From: Atopococcus tabaci DSM 17538
Lineage (GTDB): Bacteria > Bacillota > Bacilli > Lactobacillales > Carnobacteriaceae_A
Assembly: GCF_000429585.1 (NCBI RefSeq)
Contig: NZ_AUCD01000009.1
Coordinates: 1 to 46,561, forward strand
Length of the DNA: 46,561 nt
Direction: 5' to 3'
Part shown: piece by piece, positions 25,060-33,030 of the stretch
How positions within the stretch are numbered: the stretch's first letter is position 1
Layout: each line of letters opens with the position of its first letter
Notes under the pieces: model-generated
The model's input: the letters and a program-made list of their open reading frames with translations, nothing else
Told to the model about the DNA's origin: nothing
Databases searched by the model: none
Made by a program: the position numbers and the translations under genes

Positions 25060-26139
25060 ATGGGTAGAGGAGGAGGCCGCGGCGGCGGTGGAGGCGGCTT
25101 CGGCGGAGGGGGCAGCTTCGGTGGCGGTGGCTTCCGTGGCGGTGGTTTCGGCGGCGGACGCGGGAGCGGCGGTCGAAGCAGCGGTGGCGGCCGTGGAGGC
25201 GGCAGTTTCGGTGGTGGTGGCGGCTTCGGAAGAGGCGGTGGCTCCAACCGACGCCCCGGAGGTTATCGTCCACGAACCGGCCCTATTTTCATAGGTGGCG
25301 GGCCCCGGTATTATGGACGTCGACGCAGGTACGGTCCGGGCGGGCCGTACGGAGGCGGCGGTGGCGGCTGCGGCTTTATGGGCTGCGGCAGTATTTTCTT
25401 CATCGTCCTCTTGTTTATGTTCTTATCCGGAATCTTTTCTGCTGGAGGCGGCGGAGGCAACATCACAGCTTCCACACAGGAACGAGAACCGTTGCCAGTC
25501 GGTGCTGTCAATGAAACGGAATATTATACAGATGAAATGAATCCGCCGTGGATCGGAAACCACACACAGATGGTCAGCGGCCTGGAGCATTTTTATGAAA
25601 AAACCGGTGTCCAGCCGCATGTTTATATCACCGACAACATCAATGGTTCATCCAATCCATCGCCGGAAGAAATCGAACAGTTTGCCCATCAAACGTATGA
25701 TGAGTTGTTCACCGACGAAGCCCATCTGTTGCTGGTGTTTTTCGAACCGCGGCCTTCCGTGTACACGACTTATTACGTGACGGGGTCGCAAGCCCGGAGC
25801 GTCATCGATGCCGAAGCGGGAGACATCTTATTGGATTATTTGGACAGGAATTACACCAACACCAGTTTGACCGATGAACAGTATTTCAGCAATTCATTCC
25901 GGGATGCGGCAGATCGGATCATGGAAGTCACCACTTCTCCATGGATTCCGGTATTGACCATCTTCGGAGTCGGGTTGATCCTGTATCTCTTGTACAGATG
26001 GTGGAAACAACGACAAGCCCGCAAAGAAGCAGAAGCCAAACGGACCGAAGAAATGCTCAATCGTCCGTTGGATACATTCGGCAGCTCTGAAGCCGAAGAA
26101 TTGTCCAAAAAATACGACAATGACCCTAATAATGATTAA
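25060..26139 (+). CDS. TPM-domain membrane protein with an N-terminal RGG-like Gly/Arg tract
   Basis: A 359-residue protein. Residues 1-110 are almost all Gly with Arg, Phe and Ser (repeats such as GGGGFRGGGFGGGRG), ending in YYGRRRRYGPGG. A membrane helix follows (about 111-127). The outside domain, about 155-290, resembles TPM (YgcG/Psb32) domains: FYEKTGVQPHVYITDN, DEAHLLLVFFEP and YFSNSFRDAADRIMEV. A second helix (about 295-313) and a charged cytosolic tail end the protein. YgcG-type proteins usually carry their Gly-rich stretch at the C-terminus; here it is at the N-terminus, probably in the cytosol. AAAGGAG eleven bases before ATG 25060 fixes the start. pspA follows 29 bp later, a pairing also seen in the Bacillus ydjFGHI group. 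Confidence 0.85.
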   Translation: MGRGGGRGGGGGGFGGGGSFGGGGFRGGGFGGGRGSGGRSSGGGRGGGSFGGGGGFGRGGGSNRRPGGYRPRTGPIFIGGGPRYYGRRRRYGPGGPYGGGGGGCGFMGCGSIFFIVLLFMFLSGIFSAGGGGGNITASTQEREPLPVGAVNETEYYTDEMNPPWIGNHTQMVSGLEHFYEKTGVQPHVYITDNINGSSNPSPEEIEQFAHQTYDELFTDEAHLLLVFFEPRPSVYTTYYVTGSQARSVIDAEAGDILLDYLDRNYTNTSLTDEQYFSNSFRDAADRIMEVTTSPWIPVLTIFGVGLILYLLYRWWKQRQARKEAEAKRTEEMLNRPLDTFGSSEAEELSKKYDNDPNND

Positions 26140-26168
26140 AAATTGAAAACCATTTAGGAGGATGCCAC

Positions 26169-26888
26169 ATGGCTATTTTAGACCGTTTTACCGATATCAT
26201 CAGTGCAAACGTCAACGCCCTCATCGACCGGATGGAAGATCCCGAAAAAATGATCGACCAGTACTTACGGGGCATGATGGATGATTTGGCAGAAGTCAAA
26301 CGCAACACTGCCGGTGTCATGGCGGAAGAAACCCGTGCCAAACGATTGGTGGACGAAAATGAAGCGGAAGTTATGAAATACACCAATTTTGCGAAAAAAG
26401 CTTTGGAAGCCGGAAACGAAGACGATGCACGTGTCTTCCTGGAGAAAAAACAAGAATTGGAAGACGTCGGAACTGGTTTGGCAAATGCGTATGCCAAAGC
26501 ACACGAAAACGCCACGAAGATGCGTCAAATGCACGACAAACTGGCTTCCGACATCGAGAAGCTTAGAAACCGCCGCGCGATGATCAAAGCCCAGATGTCT
26601 GTGGCAGATACGCAGGAAAAATTGAACGACGTCAGCAAATCCATCGGCAAAACGCAAGGCGCGATGGGCAACTTCCAACGTATGGAAGAAAAAGCCGCAC
26701 GCAGATTGGATGAAGCAGAAGCGATGGCCGAGTTGAACGAAGAACCGACTGACCCGGCTAAAGAGTTGGAACAAAAATACGCCAGCTCTTCCAGCTCCGC
26801 AGCGGTGGAAGACGAGTTGGCCCGCTTGAAAGAAGAGATGGGGCTTTCCTCTCCTGATGCCGACGACGCGGACGACGTTCCTGAATAA
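26169..26888 (+). CDS. pspA: PspA/IM30 (ESCRT-III-like) membrane-stress protein
   Basis: A 239-residue, almost entirely helical protein starting MAILDRFTDIISANVNALIDRMEDPEKMIDQY, the amphipathic helix 0 and the start of helix 1 typical of PspA/LiaH/Vipp1. Long coiled-coil segments run to about residue 190. The tail is acidic and Ser-rich (SSSSSAAVEDELARLKEEMG). PspA proteins assemble on the inner membrane face and preserve it under stress. AGGAGG precedes the ATG. The TPM membrane protein just upstream is the likely anchor or partner. Confidence 0.93.
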   Translation: MAILDRFTDIISANVNALIDRMEDPEKMIDQYLRGMMDDLAEVKRNTAGVMAEETRAKRLVDENEAEVMKYTNFAKKALEAGNEDDARVFLEKKQELEDVGTGLANAYAKAHENATKMRQMHDKLASDIEKLRNRRAMIKAQMSVADTQEKLNDVSKSIGKTQGAMGNFQRMEEKAARRLDEAEAMAELNEEPTDPAKELEQKYASSSSSAAVEDELARLKEEMGLSSPDADDADDVPE

Positions 26889-26899
26889 AAACGATAAAA

Positions 26900-26934
26900 A
26901 AGAGGGCGCTCAGACGAGCCGCCCTCTTTTCTTG
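26900..26934 (+). terminator. Terminator of the TPM-pspA operon
   Basis: GAGGGCG and CGCCCTC enclose an 11-nt loop, flanked by A-rich sequence and T4. Confidence 0.85.
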
Positions 26935-26962
26935 TGCTTTTTTGTCGACCACGATAGAGAAA

Positions 26963-27104
26963 GGTCCAAATAACCTATCCGCTCTGATAAGATTTGGATC
27001 GATTTCACCTATTTGGGCCAAATCCGCTGTGTTTTACCTTCAGATTTGGACGCAAAACAGCAAAATGGACCAAATCCGCAAAAAGTTGTCCTTTTATTTG
27101 GTCC
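26963..27104. repeat. Dispersed intergenic repeat, copy 1 (GGNCCAAAT motif cluster)
   Basis: Within about 140 bp there are six copies, on both strands, of a core like GGNCCAAAT: GGTCCAAAT (26963), GATTTGGAT (26991), the palindrome ATTTGGGCCAAAT (27011-27023), GATTTGGAC (27043), GGACCAAAT (27067) and ATTTGGTCC (27096). It begins TCCAAATAACC and is not coding. A related cluster lies at 37174-37284. Each copy sits just after a terminator. Confidence 0.7.
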
Positions 27105-27237
27105 AATCTCCCACACTGCATCGAGTACACGCAAAAAACACCGGCCCCCCATTTAGACTAACACAATAAAATGAGACAATATAAAACACCTTCGAAATGG
27201 TATAATCAAGAAAATACTCTATCGGAGGTGTTTTTGC

Positions 27238-27555
27238 GTGGGCAAAAACATGTATTCAAGTGAAGTGAAATGGGCAGTAGTCAAAGCCAAACTTAGCGGC
27301 GACTTAACCAACAAAGAAATCATGGAAAAATACGGCATAAAGAATGTCTCTCAAATCAAAACATGGATGAAGTGGTACCGAACGAATCAACTCCATCGTT
27401 TTAACCAGCCGATCGGGAAACAGTATTCCTATGGATTCGGGCCGGAATCAGAAAGCGAAGAAGAAGGCAAAAATAGACAGCTGGAACAGTTACAGATGGA
27501 GAATGAGATCTTAAAAAAGTACTTGGAACTGAGCGAGGAGTTGAAAAAGAAGTAG
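27238..27555 (+). CDS. IS3-family transposase OrfA
   Basis: A 105-residue DNA-binding subunit: helix-turn-helix (AKLSGDLTNKEIMEKYGIKNVSQIKTWMKWY), then a C-terminal leucine-zipper helix. It starts at GTG 27238, nine bases after GGAGG. The end of the gene has an A-rich stretch (GAAAAAGAAG) where -1 frameshifting would normally fuse it to OrfB. Confidence 0.9.
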   Translation: MGKNMYSSEVKWAVVKAKLSGDLTNKEIMEKYGIKNVSQIKTWMKWYRTNQLHRFNQPIGKQYSYGFGPESESEEEGKNRQLEQLQMENEILKKYLELSEELKKK

Positions 27556-27563
27556 TCCACCAA

Positions 27564-28249
27564 TTGGTGGACCGGTTTAGAGAAAAGTATACGGTAACGG
27601 CTATTTTAGGTGCATTGGGTGTCGCCCGTTCGACGTATTACCGCTGGACGAAAGAACCGAAGAAGGTTTTGTCGAAAGTCGAATCAGCCATTACAGAACT
27701 ATGCCGCACACACAAATACCGTTATGGACACCGGAAGATCGCGAAACTCTTGAAGCGCAAATACAAAATGAAAAATGGGTGACCGACATTACGTATATTC
27801 AATACGGCCCGGAAACACTGTATCTTTCGACCATTATGGATTTGTATAATAACGAAATCGTCGCCTACAAGCTGTATCCGCACCAACGGACCGCTTTGGT
27901 AGTGGATACGCTAGAAGCAGCCTTGAAAGTGAGAGGGAATCCTAAAGGCGTCCTCATTCATTCAGACCAGGGGTCTGTGTATACTTCTTATGCATTTCAA
28001 CTTTTAGTAAAAGAAAACGACTTGGTGAGCAGTATGTCGAGAAGAGGCAATTGTTGGGATAACGCAGTGATCGAATCGTTTCATTCAACGATTAAATCAG
28101 AAGAGTTTCAGTATATTAAGTACCATTCGTTGTCCTCGCAGCAAGTCATCACTCGTGTGACAGACTACATGAAGTACTATAACCAGGAACGAATTCAAGA
28201 AAAATTAGGCTACTACTCCCCGATGGAATTCAGAGGAATAGCAGCCTAA
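27564..28249 (+). pseudogene. IS3-family transposase OrfB, internally deleted and frameshifted
   Basis: The first part (to 27782) encodes the HTH_21 region (RFREKYTVTAILGALGVARSTYYRW ... HRKIAKLLKRKYKMK) and then stops. The second part, in another frame from about 27768, encodes NEKWVTDITYIQYG through to the C-terminus with all three DDE residues (VTDITY, HSDQGS, AVIESF). Intact relatives have roughly 45-50 more residues between KYKMK and NEKWVTD. The junction lies in AAAATGAAAA, so a deletion between short direct repeats is likely. The transposase should be inactive, but the ends could be mobilised in trans. Confidence 0.9.
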
Positions 28250-28312
28250 GAAGGTGTTTTATAAGTGTCTCAAATCAGTATGTCAGTCTACGAAAGAACT
28301 TGGTTTTTTTGT

Positions 28313-29017
28313 TTACATCAAAGTGCCTTTGATATTCAGTTTCCGTTTGAAGTAGAACTTGGCTGCAAAAGCCGCGGCTCCAATGAGCAAGGTCAACCAT
28401 CCTGGAAGAGGAATATTGATGGACGGTGGAATGATCACTGTCGCGAATGTCATCAATAAAATCCACGCAAGCATGGCGACGATTGACACGAGAATATAGC
28501 GTAGCATACCGCCTTTTCGTCCTGGAACAGGCGCATTTTTGGTGATGGCCAATACCACTGCTCCACCGACTAGGAAATTAAAAATCAAGGTGATGAGCCC
28601 CATCTGATTTTCCGGGTTTTCGTTTCCGAACAGATAAGACAGGCCGGAAATCAAAGCGAACATTCCTCCGAGGAGCAATGCTCCATCCAAATACAACTTC
28701 CAGCTTTCGGAACGCTCAACGGTTCCTTCTTCTGTCTGCGTTGGGGACTCCAAGATGGAACGGGCCTGGTCCGGCACCGTACCGTACAACTGGCGGGCAG
28801 TGATTCCCAATCCTTGTTGTTCCACCAATGTTTTGAGCATGTCATTGAAAATCTCTGTCCGCTGTTCCGCCGGCATATCCGCATTTTCCAAGCGGCGGTT
28901 CAATTTCACCATATAGTCCCGGTTTTTGTTGGTCAACCGGTCAAAGAGCTCTTTGTTTTCTGCTTGTTTTTGTTGCAAAACATCCACGGTATCGTGTTGA
29001 TTGTTTTCTGGTTCCAA
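28313..29017 (-). CDS. DUF1129 membrane protein
   Basis: A 234-residue protein with a cytosolic N-terminal half (coiled-coil-like, with KELFDRLTNKNRDYMVKLNRRL and PAEQRTEIFNDML) and four to five hydrophobic helices after residue 105. DUF1129 proteins are common in Lactobacillales, often beside ychF as here; the function is unknown. AAAGGAG precedes the start. The stop is only 22 bp from the IS3 right end, and no terminator is left on its 3' side. Confidence 0.85.
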   Translation of the reverse strand: MEPENNQHDTVDVLQQKQAENKELFDRLTNKNRDYMVKLNRRLENADMPAEQRTEIFNDMLKTLVEQQGLGITARQLYGTVPDQARSILESPTQTEEGTVERSESWKLYLDGALLLGGMFALISGLSYLFGNENPENQMGLITLIFNFLVGGAVVLAITKNAPVPGRKGGMLRYILVSIVAMLAWILLMTFATVIIPPSINIPLPGWLTLLIGAAAFAAKFYFKRKLNIKGTLM

Positions 29018-29050
29018 CTGAGTGGCTCCTTTCTTTGCAAACGGATTTTT

Positions 29051-30151
29051 TTACACGTTGAAGCGGAAAAGCATGACATCGCCGTCTTGGACAACGTATT
29101 CTTTTCCTTCCGAACGGTAAACGCCGGCTTCGCGGGCAGCTTGGAAGCTTCCATGTTTGTCGAAGTCTTCATAAGAGACTGTTTCGGCACGGATAAATCC
29201 ACGCTCAAAGTCACTATGAATGACTCCGGCCGTTTGTGGAGCTTTCATTCCTTTGCGGAACGTCCATGCACGCACTTCTTTTTCACCGGCTGTAAAGAAG
29301 GTGGCCAGTCCAAGCAAGGTGTACGCAGAACGGATCAGTTTGTTTAGTCCCGGCTCTTCAATGCCCAAATCTTCTAAGAACGCCATTTTTTCTTCGTCTT
29401 CCAATTCTGCCAGTTCTTCTTCAATGGACGCACAGATGGTGATGACTTCTGCGCCTTCTTGTTCTGCGATTTCCCGTACCTGCTGTACGTATGGATTATC
29501 TTCAGGAGACAACAAATCTTCCTCGGAAATGTTGGCCACGTAAAGAACCGGTTTGCTTGTCAGCAAGAACAATGATTTCACCACCGGCAGTTCTTCTTCT
29601 GTGAATTCCAGTGAACGGACGGGTTTTCCTTCTTCAAGAACCGGTTTGATTTTGTCCAACACCGCCAATTCAGCCACGGCGTCTTTGTCTTTTGTTTTTG
29701 CTAATTTAGCGGTTTTCGAGTAGCGTTTGTCCACGCTCTCCAAATCTGCCAACGACAACTCCAGGTTGATGGTTTCGATGTCTTCCACCGGGTTTACCCG
29801 TCCGCTGACGTGAGTGATATTCTCGTCGTCAAAGCAACGGACCACGTGGCAGATGGCATCCACTTGCCGGATGTTGGCCAAGAATTTGTTTCCGAGCCCT
29901 TCGCCTTTGCTGGCGCCTTTGACAATCCCTGCAATATCCGTGAACTCAAATGTTGTAGGAATGGTTTTTTTCGGGTTTACCAATTCCGCCAAGCGGTCCA
30001 GGCGGCGGTCCGGCACTTCCACCACACCGACGTTTGGATCGATGGTTGCAAACGGGTAGTTCGCCGCTTCGGCTCCCGCTTTTGTGATGGCGTTAAAAAG
30101 GGTTGATTTCCCGACGTTCGGCAACCCTACAATTCCTGCTGTCAAAGCCAT
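29051..30151 (-). CDS. ychF: Ribosome-associated ATPase YchF (Obg family)
   Basis: A 366-residue protein with P-loop [15 protein letters not shown], switch region [20 protein letters not shown], and NISEEDL where GTPases have NKxD, which explains the ATP preference of YchF. The C-terminal TGS domain ends [15 protein letters not shown]. It binds ribosomes and is linked to stress response. Length is typical. It sits in the conserved parA-parB-DUF951-ychF order. Confidence 0.97.
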   Translation of the reverse strand: MALTAGIVGLPNVGKSTLFNAITKAGAEAANYPFATIDPNVGVVEVPDRRLDRLAELVNPKKTIPTTFEFTDIAGIVKGASKGEGLGNKFLANIRQVDAICHVVRCFDDENITHVSGRVNPVEDIETINLELSLADLESVDKRYSKTAKLAKTKDKDAVAELAVLDKIKPVLEEGKPVRSLEFTEEELPVVKSLFLLTSKPVLYVANISEEDLLSPEDNPYVQQVREIAEQEGAEVITICASIEEELAELEDEEKMAFLEDLGIEEPGLNKLIRSAYTLLGLATFFTAGEKEVRAWTFRKGMKAPQTAGVIHSDFERGFIRAETVSYEDFDKHGSFQAAREAGVYRSEGKEYVVQDGDVMLFRFNV

Positions 30152-30183
30152 AGTATTAACTCACTCTCTCTGTTAGTTTCTTC

Positions 30184-30369
30184 TTACTTATCCAGTACTT
30201 TTTTCATTTTCCGTTCGAATTCCCGACGCGGCATCATCACCAATTGGCCGCAGTTGTCGCACTTGATGCGGATGTCTGCGCCCATACGGATGATTTCCCA
30301 TCTGTTGGTCCCACAAGGATGAGGTTTTTTCATTTCGACGAAATCATGGAGGTCATAGTTTTTTTCCAT
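30184..30369 (-). CDS. DUF951 small zinc-ribbon-like protein
   Basis: A 61-residue protein of the DUF951 family: DFVEMKKPHPCGTNRWEIIRMGADIRIKC then CDNCGQLVMMPRREFERKMKKVL. The cysteines suggest one zinc site. It lies between parB and ychF in many Firmicutes and is of unknown role. GGAG precedes the ATG. Confidence 0.9.
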   Translation of the reverse strand: MEKNYDLHDFVEMKKPHPCGTNRWEIIRMGADIRIKCDNCGQLVMMPRREFERKMKKVLDK

Positions 30370-30407
30370 TTCGGAAATCGCTCCTTTTCATTTGTTAAAC
30401 GACAAAA

Positions 30408-31295
30408 CTAATCATCAAAACTTATTTCTAAAATGTCTAAAATGCGTGTCAAATCGTCCAAAGAGAGATATTCAATCTCAATTTTTCCTTTGTTGGCTTT
30501 TTTCTCACGGATGACGACACTCGTACCGAATTTGTTCATCAAGCGCTCTTCGCTCTCGATGATGTAAGCCGGCTTTTTCTCTGTTTCAGGTTTCTTTTTT
30601 TCTTGGCCGTTTTGGTTGGCTTCGTTGACAAGCAGTTCCAACTGACGGACGGTTGTGCCTTCTTTGGCCACTTTTTTCGCCAGCTCCACAATTTTGTCCT
30701 TGTCTTTCAATCCCAGCAGCGTCCGTGCCTGCCCCATCGAAATGTCATTCCGCTGCAGGAGGGTTTTCACTTCGTCCGGCAATCCCAACAGCCTCAAATA
30801 GTTGGCGATGTACGGCCGGCTTTTCCCTAGTCGTCTGGCGACTTCTTCCTGCGTTAAATTCAATTTCTTCATGAGCATCGCATATGCTTCTGCTTCTTCC
30901 AATGACGTCAAATCTTCCCGCTGCAAGTTTTCCAAGACAGCGGCCTGCATCATTTTTTCTTCGTCCAATTCCCGCACGATGGCCGGAACGGTTTCTTTTT
31001 CTGCCAGCTTGGACGCTCGCACCCGGCGTTCTCCGGCTACGATTTCGTATCCTTTGACGGTGGATTTCCGCAAAATGACCGGCTGCAGCACCCCGGTTGC
31101 GCGGATGGAATCAGCCAGTTCATCCAAGGCCACCGGATCGAAGTTGCGGCGCGGCTGATACGGGTTGGGGCGTATTTCCTCCAATGGCACGGCCTGCACA
31201 CGTTCGTCATCCGCTTCGACGTTTTCCAATTCCGGGATATCTTGGAAAAAAGCGTCGATGCCTCTTCCCAGACCCTTCCCTTTCTTGTTAGCCAT
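30408..31295 (-). CDS. parB: Chromosome-partition protein ParB (Spo0J)
   Basis: A 295-residue centromere-binding CTP-dependent clamp. The N-terminal CTP motif GERRVRASKLAEKETVPAIVR, a central helix-turn-helix (TQEEVARRLGKSRPYIANYLRLLGLP) and the C-terminal dimer domain are present. The N-terminus KGLGRGIDAFF is the ParA-interaction peptide. It overlaps parA by eight bases. No canonical parS (TGTTTCACGTGAAACA) is seen in the window. Confidence 0.97.
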   Translation of the reverse strand: MANKKGKGLGRGIDAFFQDIPELENVEADDERVQAVPLEEIRPNPYQPRRNFDPVALDELADSIRATGVLQPVILRKSTVKGYEIVAGERRVRASKLAEKETVPAIVRELDEEKMMQAAVLENLQREDLTSLEEAEAYAMLMKKLNLTQEEVARRLGKSRPYIANYLRLLGLPDEVKTLLQRNDISMGQARTLLGLKDKDKIVELAKKVAKEGTTVRQLELLVNEANQNGQEKKKPETEKKPAYIIESEERLMNKFGTSVVIREKKANKGKIEIEYLSLDDLTRILDILEISFDD

Positions 31296-32049
31296 TTTGG
31301 ATCACTTCCTCTGCCAATTCCTGGTACACTTGTGCCCCTCTGGAGCGGCGGTCGTAATCAACGATGGACAATCCGTAACTTGGCGCTTCCGACAAACGGA
31401 TGTTGCGCGGGATGATGGTCTTGTAGACTTTTTCGTGGAAGTATTTTTTCACTTCTTCCACAACTTCGTATCCCAGATTGGTACGGGCATCCAACATCGT
31501 CAACAGTACGCCTTCAATTTTCAAATTCGGGTTGAAGTGCTTTTGAACCAAACGAATCGTGTTCAACAATTGACTCAATCCTTCAAGCGCGTAGTACTCA
31601 CACTGGACCGGGATCAGAATCGATCCGCTGGCAGTGAAGGCGTTGATGGTCAAATGTCCCAAAGACGGCGGGCAGTCAATCAAGATGTATTCGTATTGAT
31701 CTTCCACTTCGTGTATCGCAGCTTTCAACCGCGATTCCCTGGCCATCAAGGTCGTCAGTTCCACTTCTGCTCCCGCCAATTGAATGGTCGCCGGTGCGAT
31801 CCACAAATTTTCGCGGCTGGACGGTTGGATGACTTCACTCAACGGCAGTTCGTTGATCAACACGTCATAAATGTCTTTGTCCACTTCCGCTTTGCTGACG
31901 CCCAATCCGCTTGTCGCATTGCCTTGCGCGTCCATATCAATCAGCAGCACTTTTTTTCCGGTATTCGCTAATGAAGCACCCAAATTGACGGTGGTGGTCG
32001 TTTTGCCCACGCCGCCTTTCTGGTTCGCAACGGCAATTATTCGTGCCAT
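31288..32049 (-). CDS. parA: Chromosome-partition ATPase ParA (Soj)
   Basis: A 253-residue deviant Walker ATPase: KGGVGKTTTTVNLGASLA near the start, IDMDAQGNATSGLG, and LIDCPPSLG. It moves ParB-parS complexes and influences DnaA. It overlaps parB, and rsmG lies 58 bp upstream, so rsmG-parA-parB may be co-transcribed. Confidence 0.97.
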   Translation of the reverse strand: MARIIAVANQKGGVGKTTTTVNLGASLANTGKKVLLIDMDAQGNATSGLGVSKAEVDKDIYDVLINELPLSEVIQPSSRENLWIAPATIQLAGAEVELTTLMARESRLKAAIHEVEDQYEYILIDCPPSLGHLTINAFTASGSILIPVQCEYYALEGLSQLLNTIRLVQKHFNPNLKIEGVLLTMLDARTNLGYEVVEEVKKYFHEKVYKTIIPRNIRLSEAPSYGLSIVDYDRRSRGAQVYQELAEEVIQNG

Positions 32050-32107
32050 GTTTCATCCTCCATCTGTATTCGCGTCTGTATTGATCCAGCAGTTGTCTGA
32101 GTTCGTC

Positions 32108-32827
32108 TTATTCGATCGGTTTTTTGTTCGGTGTTCCCGGTTTGCGAGGGTATTTGTTGGGTGTTTCCTTTGTCTTGTCAATCAAGATGATGTGCCGTTC
32201 CCCTGCTTCTTTCGGCAAATCGAAGGCGATGTCTTCACGCAGCTTCCCGCCCAAGGTGGCGATGGCTTTCTGGGCGTCTTCCAGTTCTTGGTCGGCATTT
32301 GCGGCTTTCATCGCAATGAACGTGCCGCCTTTTTTGGCTAATGGGAGGCACAATTCCGAAAGGACGCTCATCCGTGCAACAGCCCGCGCCGTGACGAAAT
32401 CAAACGATGCCCGGAACTGTTTGTTCTGCCCGAATGTTTCCGCCCGGTCGTGATACAAATGCACCCCGTCGAGGCCCAGTTCTTTTCTCAACGTGTCTAA
32501 AAATTGGATCCGTTTGTTCAAAGAATCCACAATCGTGATTTCCAACTCCGGATACATGATTTTTAGGGGGATGCTGGGGAAGCCAGCACCTGAGCCTACG
32601 TCGCATAGACTGTGGACCCCTTGGCTAAAATCAATGAACAATCCGGCTGTCAGAGAGTCATAAAAGTGTTTCAAATATACTTCTTCGCGTTCAGTGATTG
32701 CAGTAAGATTGATTTTTTCGTTCCATTCCTGTAACAATTCCAGGTAGCGGTCAAACTGTGCCATTTTTTCTTCTGTCACAGGAAGCCCCTGTTTCTGGAG
32801 TTCAGCTTTGAATTCTTCCGGATTCAT
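32108..32827 (-). CDS. rsmG: 16S rRNA (guanine-527 N7) methyltransferase RsmG
   Basis: A 239-residue SAM-dependent methyltransferase. The cofactor motif [16 protein letters not shown] is followed by [13 protein letters not shown] and [15 protein letters not shown]. It modifies G527 of 16S rRNA, affecting streptomycin response. The usual neighbour mnmG is not upstream; nox is. The leader holds a strong inverted repeat at 32852-32875. Confidence 0.96.
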   Translation of the reverse strand: MNPEEFKAELQKQGLPVTEEKMAQFDRYLELLQEWNEKINLTAITEREEVYLKHFYDSLTAGLFIDFSQGVHSLCDVGSGAGFPSIPLKIMYPELEITIVDSLNKRIQFLDTLRKELGLDGVHLYHDRAETFGQNKQFRASFDFVTARAVARMSVLSELCLPLAKKGGTFIAMKAANADQELEDAQKAIATLGGKLREDIAFDLPKEAGERHIILIDKTKETPNKYPRKPGTPNKKPIE

Positions 32828-32851
32828 CTAAAAAACCCCTTATATAGCATT

Positions 32852-32875
32852 TTGTGAAACACATTTGTTTCACAA
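32852..32875. promoter_or_regulatory. 10-bp perfect inverted repeat in the rsmG leader
   Basis: TTGTGAAACA and TGTTTCACAA are separated by four bases. The arms contain both ParB half-sites (TGTTTCAC and GTGAAACA) but in everted order, and they start 25 bp before the rsmG start codon. Binding factor unknown. Confidence 0.6.
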
Positions 32876-32981
32876 CACATCTCCTCTAACTTTATAACAA
32901 AAATGTCTTAAATACAATGGTTCCAGCGAAGTTTTTTCTACTATATATGGCGAAAAACCGTGTCGCCTTTTAAAGCAAAAA

Positions 32982-33017
32982 ACTCACCCTTCTCAACACA
33001 CGGTTGAGAGGGTGAGT
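32982..33017. terminator. Terminator of nox
   Basis: ACTCACCCT-TCTCAAC pairs with GTTGAGA-GGGTGAGT around a short loop, with A/T tracts on both sides. It lies 14 bases after the nox stop. Confidence 0.85.
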
Positions 33018-33030
33018 TTTTTTGGTTGGA

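Larger units (their letters stand above)
27154..28290 (+). mobile_element. IS3-family (IS150-like) insertion sequence with an internal deletion
   Basis: Imperfect terminal inverted repeats of about 38 bp bound the element: the left end starts TAGACTAACACA, the right end finishes TATGTCAGTCTA, and the inner parts match as AGGTGTTTTATA. Inside are OrfA and a broken OrfB. At 1137 bp it is shorter than usual for this group. No clear target duplication is visible. The right end lies 22 bp from the stop of the convergent DUF1129 gene. Confidence 0.85.

Noticed and set aside
25026-25294. Long open frames on other strands and frames across the Gly-rich tract, coding for Pro-, Ala- or Arg-rich peptides
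   Set aside because: They are reading-frame shadows of the GGN-rich tract; none has a ribosome site or homology.
26940-27150. Repeat cluster as a CRISPR array
   Set aside because: Cores are about 9 bp, lie on both strands and have irregular spacing; no cas gene is in the window.
32852-32875. Dyad in the rsmG leader as a Rex operator or a canonical parS
   Set aside because: Rex half-sites need a spacing of about four bases between TTGTGAAA and TTTCACAA, here eight; parS has the half-sites facing each other, here they point away.
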